A stretch of DNA of 5,434 nucleotides from Geminicoccaceae bacterium (GTDB lineage: Bacteria; Pseudomonadota; Alphaproteobacteria; Geminicoccales; Geminicoccaceae), in contig JAPJRA010000305.1 in the NCBI GenBank assembly GCA_030824835.1, forward strand, positions 1 through 5,434, given 5' to 3'. A model generated the notes under the pieces. The model searched no databases. It was not told the DNA's origin and saw nothing but the letters and a program-made list of their open reading frames with translations. The position numbers and the translations under genes were made by a program. Below are positions 1 to 5,434 of the stretch, piece after piece (position 1 is the stretch's first letter; the number at the start of each line of letters is the position of its first letter).

Positions 1-1190
1 TGCCGCATGGCGGGCGCACCGGGCTCATGGGGGGTGCGGTCAGCCGGCCCGGGGAGGTGATCGTCTCCACCGCCCGCATGACGGCGATCGAGCGCCTCGA
101 TCCCTTGGAGCTGACCGCCATCGTCCAGGCCGGTGTGACCCTGGAAGCGCTTCAAGACGCCGCGCGCGCCCATGGCCTCGATCCCGGCATCGACCTGCCG
201 GCCCGGGGTTCGGCCACGCTGGGCGGCATGGTCGCGACCAATGCCGGCGGGCTCCTGGCCTTCCGCAACGGCAACACGCGGCACCGCGTCCTGGGGCTGG
301 AGGTCGTCCTGCCGGACGGGCGGGTGATGAACGAGCTGACGCGGGTGGTGAAGACCAGCGCCGGCTACGATCTCAAGCACCTGTTCATCGGTGCGGAAGG
401 CACGCTGGGTCTGGTCACGCGCATCGCCATTAAGCTGGAGCCAGTGGAGCCGTCGCGCGCCACCGCCTTCCTGGCCGTGCCGGACACCGCAGCGACACTC
501 GAGGTAGTGCGTCACTTCCTGGCCGCACCGTCAGGCAGCCTGCGCGCCGCCGAGATGATGTGGGCGAACTATGCACGGCGGAGCGCGACCGGTCATGGGC
601 TTGCCAGATCGCAACTGGCGCTTGACGCTCCAGCCTTCCTCCTGCTCGAGCTGGCGGCCGCGACGTCCGAGGAAGCGGCCACACTTCTGGAGCACGGGAT
701 CGAGGCCGTCTGGGAGCGCGCCGGGCTGCTCGACGGCACCGTTGCGCAAACCCTGGAGCAGCGCGATCGGCTGTGGCGGCTGCGCGAGAACACCGAGCCC
801 GTTCAGCGCTCCTTCGCCCACATCCTGTCGTTCGACATCTCGGTCCCGCCGAGTTTGATCGACGGCTACGTGGCCGCCATGCAGCAGCGGCTGGCCGCCG
901 TCGATTCGACGTTGGAAGCCTGTGTCTATGGCCACGTCGCCGACGGCAATCTCCACATCATGGTCGGCGGCGATTCCGCGTTCGCACCGGAGCTGGTGGC
1001 GGCGGTCGAGGGCGCCCTTTACACGGGATTGCGCGAACTCGGCGGATCCTTCTCGGCCGAGCACGGCATCGGTCTGAAGAAGAAGCCGGCCTATGCGCGC
1101 TACGCCGATCCCGTGCGCCGGGAGCTGGCGACCGGCATCAAGGCCGTCCTGGACCCAAAGGGCCTTTTCAACCCCGGCAAGGTCGTCTGA
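1..1190 (+). CDS. FAD-linked oxidase / 2-hydroxyacid dehydrogenase (GlcD type), 5'-truncated
   Basis: The reading frame is open from base 3 to the TGA at 1188-1190, giving about 395 residues. The true start lies left of the window, because the sequence before the ATG at base 27 already encodes the flavin-binding loop (GGRTGLMGGAV). Family members are usually about 460-480 residues, so roughly 70 N-terminal residues are missing. The N-terminal half is a PCMH-type FAD-binding domain, with the ARGSATLGGMVATNAGG segment near 200-255 and TSAGYDLKHLFIGAEGTLG near 350-412. The C-terminal half is the FAD-oxidase C domain, with YGHVADGNLH at 927-956 and EHGIGLKKK from 1059. The two His of GHxxDGNLH and the Glu-His of EHGIG are the metal and substrate residues of D-2-hydroxyglutarate dehydrogenase and D-lactate dehydrogenase relatives. 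It should oxidise a 2-hydroxyacid and pass electrons to a carrier in the cytoplasm. The exact substrate is not determinable here. It converges on the permease pseudogene with a 20-base gap, and nothing links it functionally to the hut genes. Confidence 0.93.
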   Translation, partial: PHGGRTGLMGGAVSRPGEVIVSTARMTAIERLDPLELTAIVQAGVTLEALQDAARAHGLDPGIDLPARGSATLGGMVATNAGGLLAFRNGNTRHRVLGLEVVLPDGRVMNELTRVVKTSAGYDLKHLFIGAEGTLGLVTRIAIKLEPVEPSRATAFLAVPDTAATLEVVRHFLAAPSGSLRAAEMMWANYARRSATGHGLARSQLALDAPAFLLLELAAATSEEAATLLEHGIEAVWERAGLLDGTVAQTLEQRDRLWRLRENTEPVQRSFAHILSFDISVPPSLIDGYVAAMQQRLAAVDSTLEACVYGHVADGNLHIMVGGDSAFAPELVAAVEGALYTGLRELGGSFSAEHGIGLKKKPAYARYADPVRRELATGIKAVLDPKGLFNPGKVV

Positions 1191-1210
1191 GCAGCGCAGC
1201 GCCGGGGCCG

Positions 1211-2792
1211 TCACTCGGGCCTATGACGCCTCGATGTCGACGTCTCAAAGACCCGCTCCTCGGCAACGCCGCGATCGAACTCCTCCTGTGATAGGCGTGT
1301 CCGCACCGCCAGCGCGAAGACGAAGGCCGAAAGCGCCACCAGGGCGACGATGTCCCGGCCGAATCCGATGACGCCGATGCCACCGAAGGTGCCGAGCCAG
1401 GAGACGATGCCAATGCCGCCCAGATAGGGCAGCAGCCAAAGCGCCTCACGCGTGTCGATCGCCTCGCGCCGACCGGAGCGGGCGTTGACCAGGAACAGGG
1501 CCAAGCCCAGCAGGAGGCAGATCCCCAGCCGCAAGATCGTGCTCCATCCGCTCCAATTGATGACCAGCGTGGCGATGGCGAACGCCGGAAACGCGATCAG
1601 GAGCACTGCGGGCAAGTGGAAGGGCGGTGCGCATCGGGCAGGAGCGATCGAAGTGCGACCACCGCCACCGGGCCGACGACGAACGAAGGCACGACGGCCG
1701 ACGAGTTCAACGGGACGATCTCGGTGAACGGGAACAGGACCAGGGCGAGGGTCGCAAGGCCAAATTGAGCACCAGCGCCGCCAGTCGGACCCCTTGCGCC
1801 GAAAGACTCTCGGACAGCCTAGGGAAAAAGCCATTCTCGGCCAAGGCAAGGCGGGAATTGGAGCCTACCGATACCAAGCCGCTGCCGAACGGGCCAGCCA
1901 CGGCACCGACATTCAGCAGACTAACCAGCTGGAGCAGGCCGACAGCCGACGCGATGGCGCCCAGCGGACCGAGCTGGTTCGGCATCGTGATCTTCGCCCA
2001 GCCGCTTGCCAGATCCGCTGGGTCCAGAGCGCCGATAAAGGCGAACTGCACGCCACCATAGATCAATAGGCAGACCAGGACGGCGATAATCAGGGCGACA
2101 GGCACATTGACGCCGGGGTTCTGCACCTCACCGGCCATGTCGATGGCATGGCGGAAGCCGATGTAGGAAAAGATTACCCCGCCGGGCGAGAGACCGGCCA
2201 GGATAACGGCGAGGCCCATCGGTGCGAAGCCGCCGGCAGCGACGAAATTACCGGGCTCGAACCGCGTGGCGACCAACATGGCGGCGATCAGGACCGGAAT
2301 GGCGATCTTTGCCCAGGTGATGGTCGAGTTGATGGTGGTGAGAAATTCCACGCCCAGCGCGTCGACTATGGTGAACAGCAGCAGAAGTTCGACTGCCAAG
2401 CCAGCCCACGCGAAGACCCCGCTGTCGGGTGACGTGTAGAGCCAGGAAAAATAAGGGGCGAGTTAGCGCAGCATCGCCTCGACCTCAATGGAGGCGGTCG
2501 TGTTGTAGCCGACCCAGCCACTCCACCCCATCGCCACGGCGACCACATTGCCGTGGCTGAACTGGGGAATGCGGGCAATGCCGCCAGGTACTGGCAGCAT
2601 CGCCGAGATCTCGGCGAAGGTCAGCGCCAGCAGGAGCATGGCGCCGCCGCCCAGGACTCAGGCGATCATTGCCGCAGGTCGGGCAAACCGGACGGCCATC
2701 AGCGGCGCGAACAGCCAGCCGGAGCCGACCACGCCGCTGACGGCAACGAAGGTGATACCGATCACCCCAATGTCGCGGTGGATTTTGGCCAC
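1211..2792 (-). pseudogene. APC-superfamily amino-acid permease, disrupted by two stops and two frameshifts
   Basis: Joining three minus-strand frames gives a continuous permease of about 527 residues, matching the roughly 520 of YveA-like APC transporters. It would be an inner-membrane transporter with about 12 hydrophobic segments. Family hallmarks are SGVVGSGWLFAPL near residue 25, then LTFAEISAMLPVPGG, SGWVGYNTTASIEVEAMLR, GVIFSYIGFRHAIDMAGE and NGFFPRL. Lesions in reading order are: TGA at 2660-2658 (codon 45) where the local pattern AMIA-x-VLGGG suggests Trp; TAA at 2465-2463 (codon 110), where MLR-x-LAPYF suggests Tyr; loss of one base near 1755, restored by reading LNLALATLALVLFPF; and loss of one C near 1622, restored as DAHRPFHLPAVLL. 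The last frame ends with TGA at 1213-1211. The GTG at 2792 is preferred as start because GGAGGAAA precedes it by five bases; an in-frame ATG at 2810 is the alternative. It lies 87 bases after hutC on the same strand, so it was probably the distal operon gene. The substrate is unknown; histidine or urocanate is only suggested by context. Confidence 0.9.
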
Positions 2793-2797
2793 AGTGC

Positions 2798-2805
2798 TTT
2801 CCTCC
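2798..2805 (-). promoter_or_regulatory. Ribosome binding site of the permease pseudogene
   Basis: The minus strand reads GGAGGAAA here, five bases before GTG at 2792-2790. This is a near-perfect Shine-Dalgarno sequence. It overlaps the codons that would follow the in-frame ATG at 2810, so it favours the GTG as the original start. Its good preservation contrasts with the broken coding region. Confidence 0.65.
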
Positions 2806-2879
2806 AGCATCGCGGCGCGCCACTTGCCCGAGCCGCGCGATCAACTTCTATGCGTCCAAGACTGGCGTGGAGGCCGGCG

Positions 2880-3641
2880 TCACTCCACCGGTTCCAACTC
2901 CCGGCGCTTGCCGGCTTGGGCCGGCGTGAAAGCGGCAACCAAGCGCATCAGGTCACCCGGAAAGGTCAGGCGGACGTGCGTCACCGGCGTATTCGAGCGC
3001 CAGGTCGTACGCTCGACCACAAGACAGGCGCGGCCAGGGGGTATCCCCAGCGCGGCCGCGAGCTCGGCATCGGCTTCGACGGCCGCGATCTCGTGGGTGG
3101 CCTCATTCCACGGGACGTGCTGCAGCAGCCAGGTGCCCGGCGGCTCCAGCGTGAAGTCGACGTTGGCCGCCTCCGGCACGGCCGCGAGATTGATCAGCCG
3201 GTTCTCCAACGCGAACGGGCGGCTGCCGGCATTGTGCAGGCAGGTCAGGGCCAGCACCTGGGCCCGCGCACCGACCGGAATCAGATCCCGGTCGGCAGCC
3301 GTGGCGCGCCGGCGCTCACTGTCCAGTAGCTTGAGGCCGTAAGCATGGCCACGCCGCTCGACCTCGACACGGATGTCGGGAATTTCCAGCACGGCCGATT
3401 GTACCGGCGGTCGGGCCACGAAACTGCCCGCCCGTCGCCGGCGCTCGACCAGCCCGGCCGAGACAAGGGCGGTGAGCGCCTTGTTCACGGTCATACGCGC
3501 GCAACCGTAACGCTCCATCAGGTCGTGCTCACGCGGGATGCGCTGCCCGGGTGGCCAGGCCCCGGAAAGGATCTTGCGCTCGATATCGTCACAGATGCGC
3601 CGATGCAACGTGGTCGCGCCGAGCGGCGCCTCGTCGCTCAT
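2880..3641 (-). CDS. hutC: Histidine utilisation repressor HutC (GntR family, UTRA domain)
   Basis: The 253-residue product is of normal length for HutC (about 240-250). Residues about 10-75 form the GntR winged helix-turn-helix; IPREHDLMERYGCARMTVNK contains the recognition helix, and the segment GLVERRRRAGSFVA forms the wing. Residues about 90-235 are the UTRA effector domain, with ALENRLINLAAVPEA and a C-terminal VVERTTWRSNTPVTHVRLTFPGD stretch (residues 208-230) typical of HutC. Known HutC proteins are released from hut operators by urocanate. The ATG at 3641 is chosen because MSDEAPL directly precedes the domain and because it overlaps the hutF stop in ATGA. The frame continues upstream to 3737, but that would be 32 residues of hutF antiphase sequence. 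No clear ribosome binding site precedes the start, which fits translational coupling to hutF. As the second gene of the operon it should repress its own expression. Confidence 0.94.
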   Translation of the reverse strand: MSDEAPLGATTLHRRICDDIERKILSGAWPPGQRIPREHDLMERYGCARMTVNKALTALVSAGLVERRRRAGSFVARPPVQSAVLEIPDIRVEVERRGHAYGLKLLDSERRRATAADRDLIPVGARAQVLALTCLHNAGSRPFALENRLINLAAVPEAANVDFTLEPPGTWLLQHVPWNEATHEIAAVEADAELAAALGIPPGRACLVVERTTWRSNTPVTHVRLTFPGDLMRLVAAFTPAQAGKRRELEPVE

Positions 3642-5002
3642 GCGAGCAGCCGGGTCATGGTCCGCGCGAATCGCGCCCGCACCGCGTCGCGAGCGACATG
3701 ACGTCCTTCCCGCACCACCAAACGACCTGCGCGCCACACACTATGAATGGTTGAGCTCCCTCCGGCGAATACCATGCTGTCGAGTAGCGCGTCGCCGCGT
3801 CGCCCGACAAGGGCAGGATGCGCACCATCGATGGTCACGAAGTCGGCGGCAGCGCCGCGGCACAACCCGGCCGCGACACCCAGCGCCTGTGCTCCGCCAC
3901 GGATCGCGGCCTCGAACAGGGCACGGCCGGTCGCTGGCTGGGTTGTCGTGGCCAGGACGTTGCGGGCACGGTGATGGAGGCGTTGCGAATATTCGAGCTG
4001 GCGCAGCTCGCCGCCCACGTCGATCAGCACGTTGGAGTCGCTGCCGACGCCGTAGGACCCACCGGCCGCAAGGAATGGCAGCGCATTGAAAGTGCCGTCG
4101 CCGAGATTGGCTTCGGTGATCGGACACAGGCCGGCGACGGCGCCGGTGCGAGCCATGGCCACCGCTTCCTTGTCCGTCATGTGGGTGGCATGGATCAGGC
4201 ACCAACGGCGGTCGACCGGCGCGTGCTCCAGAAGCCATTCGACCGGCCGCAGGCCGCTCCAGCCGACACAGGCGTCGACCTCGGCCACCTGCTCCGCCAC
4301 GTGGATGTGGATCGGGCCGCCGCCCGCCAGTGGCAGGATGGCGGCAAGCTCGGCCGCGGTCACGGCGCGCAGTGAATGCGGGGCGATGCCCACCACCGCG
4401 TCGGGCAGGCCAGCGACCGCGGCCCGGCTCGCCTCCATCAGCCGCGCGAAGGATTCGGGATTGGAAAGGAAGCGGCGCTGTCCGGGATTCGGCGCCTGCC
4501 CGCCGAAGCCGGCATGCGCGTAGAACACCGGCAGCAGGGTCAGGCCGATGCCGCTGATCTCCGCGGCGGCAGCGATACGGGCTCCCATTTCTGCCATATC
4601 CGCATAGGGCGCGCCGTCGATCCCGTGGTGCAGATAGTGGAACTCGCCGACACGGGTGAAGCCTGCCTCCAGCATCTCCACCTGCAACTGGGTCGCCACC
4701 GCCTCGACGTCATCCGGCTCCATCTGCCCGAGAAATTGGTACATCACCTCGCGCCAGGTCCAGAAGCTGTCGGCCGTGTCGCCGCGCCGCTCGGCAAGGC
4801 CGGCCATGCCGCGCTGGAAGGCGTGGCTGTGCAGGTTGGGCATTCCGGGCAGTGCCACGCCGTGGCGCTCGTCCGTCGGCCCCGCCGCCGCCCCGACCTC
4901 GATGCCGGTGATGATGCCCCGATCCACGGTCACGCGCACGTCGTCGGCCCAGCCTTCCGGTAGCAGCGCCTGGGCAAAAAACAGGGTCGTCGTGGTCGGC
5001 AT
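3638..5002 (-). CDS. hutF: Formimidoylglutamate deiminase HutF
   Basis: The 454-residue product matches the usual length of HutF (about 450) and belongs to the amidohydrolase superfamily. It hydrolyses N-formimino-L-glutamate to N-formyl-L-glutamate and ammonia, the fourth step of the five-step histidine pathway, in the cytoplasm. The metal-site residues are visible: H58 and H60 in PNLHSHAFQRGMAG, H234 in HIHVAEQ with catalytic E237, H271 in LIHATH and D322 in GVGSDSN. The WTWREVMYQF segment (residues 81-90) and VGEFHYLHH (118-126) are typical of HutF rather than of related guanine or hydroxyatrazine deaminases. The frame extends upstream to 5197, but ATG at 5002 is chosen because MPTTTTLFF starts the conserved fold and AGGA lies eight bases before it; the longer version would run through the promoter and into hutI. 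It heads the minus-strand operon and overlaps hutC by four bases. All key residues are intact. Confidence 0.96.
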   Translation of the reverse strand: MPTTTTLFFAQALLPEGWADDVRVTVDRGIITGIEVGAAAGPTDERHGVALPGMPNLHSHAFQRGMAGLAERRGDTADSFWTWREVMYQFLGQMEPDDVEAVATQLQVEMLEAGFTRVGEFHYLHHGIDGAPYADMAEMGARIAAAAEISGIGLTLLPVFYAHAGFGGQAPNPGQRRFLSNPESFARLMEASRAAVAGLPDAVVGIAPHSLRAVTAAELAAILPLAGGGPIHIHVAEQVAEVDACVGWSGLRPVEWLLEHAPVDRRWCLIHATHMTDKEAVAMARTGAVAGLCPITEANLGDGTFNALPFLAAGGSYGVGSDSNVLIDVGGELRQLEYSQRLHHRARNVLATTTQPATGRALFEAAIRGGAQALGVAAGLCRGAAADFVTIDGAHPALVGRRGDALLDSMVFAGGSSTIHSVWRAGRLVVREGRHVARDAVRARFARTMTRLLA

Positions 5003-5010
5003 GCGATTCG

Positions 5011-5014
5011 TCCT
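5011..5014 (-). promoter_or_regulatory. Ribosome binding site of hutF
   Basis: The minus strand reads AGGA, eight bases before the ATG at 5002-5000. It is short, but it supports this start over upstream in-frame options, which lie in the control region or in hutI. Confidence 0.5.
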
Positions 5015-5042
5015 GGACAGGCCTCGGTCTCTTTTGTATAGA
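5014..5042 (+). promoter_or_regulatory. Predicted sigma70-type promoter for hutI
   Basis: TGGACA (5014-5019) matches five of six bases of the -35 consensus. It is followed after 17 bases by TATAGA (5037-5042), which matches four of six of the -10 consensus. Transcription would start about 5049-5050, giving hutI a short leader of about 40 bases. The -10 lies within the palindrome proposed as the HutC operator. This is read by eye from consensus only. Confidence 0.5.
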
Positions 5043-5047
5043 CATAA
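5032..5047. promoter_or_regulatory. Predicted HutC operator between hutF and hutI
   Basis: The core TGTATAGACA (5035-5044) is an inverted repeat with one mismatched pair. Flanking TT (5032-5033) and AA (5046-5047) extend it to TTTTGTATAGACATAA, with 12 of 16 bases pairing across the centre. A TGT-N4-ACA centre resembles the TGTA/TACA type sites reported for HutC and other GntR/HutC-family repressors. It is the most AT-rich patch in the intergenic region and sits over both predicted -10 boxes. Binding by the HutC encoded here is inferred. Confidence 0.6.
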
Positions 5048-5063
5048 ATGAAAACCGGGGCAA
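5035..5063 (-). promoter_or_regulatory. Predicted sigma70-type promoter for the hutF-hutC operon
   Basis: On the minus strand TTGCCC (5063-5058) matches four of six bases of the -35 consensus. It is followed after exactly 17 bases by TATACA (5040-5035), which matches four of six of the -10 consensus. Transcription would start near 5028-5030, about 27 bases before the hutF ATG. The -10 box overlaps the divergent hutI -10 box by four bases. Consensus match only; no transcript evidence. Confidence 0.5.
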
Positions 5064-5075
5064 GTCGAACGAGAC

Positions 5076-5081
5076 GGAGGT
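5076..5081 (+). promoter_or_regulatory. Ribosome binding site of hutI
   Basis: GGAGGT is a strong Shine-Dalgarno sequence placed six bases before GTG at 5088-5090. It decides the start: the next residues, [13 protein letters not shown], are where imidazolonepropionases normally begin, and no ATG in this frame is better placed. Confidence 0.75.
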
Positions 5082-5087
5082 GACGCG

Positions 5088-5434
5088 GTGTCGGTACGGG
5101 TGGATGCGATCTGGCGGAATGCCCGGCTGTGCACGCTGACCGGGCCGGAGCTGGGCATGGTCGAGCAGGGCCTGGTGGCGGCCAGAGCGGGCCGCATCGT
5201 CTACGCCGGGGCCGCCACCGAGGCGCCGGAGCTGGATGCCCATACCGTTCACGAATGCGCCGGCCGCTGGATCACGCCGGGCCTGATCGACTGCCACACT
5301 CATCTCGTCCACGGCGGCGACCGCGCGCACGAGTTCGAGCTGCGGCTGGCCGGCGCCAGCTACGAGGAGGTGACGCGCGCCGGCGGTGGCATCGTCTCGA
5401 CCGTCAAGGCGACCCGCGCGGCGGACGAGGATAC
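5088..5434 (+). CDS. hutI: Imidazolonepropionase HutI, 3'-truncated
   Basis: The frame starts at GTG and stays open to the right edge, giving 115 residues of a protein that is usually about 400. The product opens the imidazolone ring of 4-imidazolone-5-propionate to give N-formimino-L-glutamate, the substrate of HutF. The visible part holds the N-terminal small beta domain (residues 1-60) and then [20 protein letters not shown], whose H70 and H72 form the HxH metal-binding pair of the amidohydrolase fold. The following [14 protein letters not shown] and [14 protein letters not shown] are diagnostic of HutI. The later metal ligands are outside the window. It is divergent from hutF across an 85-base control region and probably heads a plus-strand operon; hutH, hutU and hutG are the likely companions but are not seen. 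Confidence 0.95.
   Translation, partial: MSVRVDAIWRNARLCTLTGPELGMVEQGLVAARAGRIVYAGAATEAPELDAHTVHECAGRWITPGLIDCHTHLVHGGDRAHEFELRLAGASYEEVTRAGGGIVSTVKATRAADED

Noticed and set aside
531..1214. A 227-codon minus-strand open frame opposite the FAD-linked oxidase gene
   Set aside because: The plus strand encodes well-conserved flavoprotein motifs throughout; the reverse translation shows no domain and fits antisense GC-rich sequence.
1191..1222. Possible bidirectional terminator between the convergent genes
   Set aside because: Only a four-base GGCC self-complementary stem is visible, with no T run on either side, so it is too weak to call.
2658..2660. TGA recoding (Trp or selenocysteine) as an explanation for the permease stop
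   Set aside because: hutF, hutC and the FAD-oxidase all end at TGA, so TGA is a normal stop here, and a TAA plus two frameshifts in the same gene would remain unexplained.
2793..2879. Separate promoter or terminator between hutC and the permease
   Set aside because: I see no stem with a T run and no convincing -35/-10 pair in this gap; the permease was more likely read through from the hutF promoter.
2548..3342. Two long overlapping plus-strand open frames (2548-3342 and 2553-3329) opposite the permease start and hutC
   Set aside because: Both lie antisense to recognisable hutC and permease sequence, are rich in Arg, Ser and Ala with no family motif, and have no good ribosome site. They are GC-rich shadow frames.
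3642..3737. Longer version of hutC starting at 3737
   Set aside because: The extra 32 residues come from out-of-frame hutF sequence and precede the natural GntR domain start; the ATGA overlap supports 3641.
5003..5197. Longer version of hutF starting at 5197
   Set aside because: It would add 65 residues translated from the control region and the antisense of hutI, and would run through the predicted promoter. HutF family length and the start motif fit 5002.

Overview
The window is GC-rich and gene-dense. It looks like a bacterial chromosome segment built around part of a histidine-utilisation (hut) locus. The five-step histidine pathway marker HutF, an ATGA-coupled hutF-hutC pair and a divergent hutI suggest a proteobacterium. 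Alphaproteobacteria (for example a Rhodospirillales-like organism) is my best guess, but this is inferred from style and gene order, not from any marker gene.

Layout. (1) Bases 1-1190, plus strand: the 3' part of an FAD-linked oxidase/dehydrogenase gene of the GlcD / D-2-hydroxyglutarate dehydrogenase type, cut by the left edge. (2) Bases 1211-2792, minus strand: an amino-acid permease of the APC superfamily, clearly recognisable over its whole length but broken by two in-frame stop codons and two single-base frameshifts, so a pseudogene as the sequence stands. (3) Bases 2880-3641, minus: hutC, a GntR-family repressor with a UTRA ligand-binding domain. (4) Bases 3638-5002, minus: hutF, formimidoylglutamate deiminase, whose stop overlaps the hutC start in ATGA. 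(5) Bases 5003-5087: a compact divergent control region. (6) Bases 5088-5434, plus: the start of hutI, imidazolonepropionase, cut by the right edge.

How the parts work together. HutI makes N-formimino-L-glutamate and HutF deaminates it to N-formyl-L-glutamate. HutG (not in the window) would finish the route to glutamate and formate. HutC is the expected repressor. A near-palindrome at 5032-5047 lies exactly where the -10 boxes of two back-to-back promoters overlap, so one repressor site could shut hutF-hutC and hutI together, and HutC would repress its own gene. The broken permease lies just downstream of hutC on the same strand and may once have supplied the operon's transporter. Its substrate cannot be read from the sequence.

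I found no undescribed system. The points most worth a second look are the multiply disrupted permease inside an otherwise intact hut cluster and the shared operator with overlapping divergent promoters.
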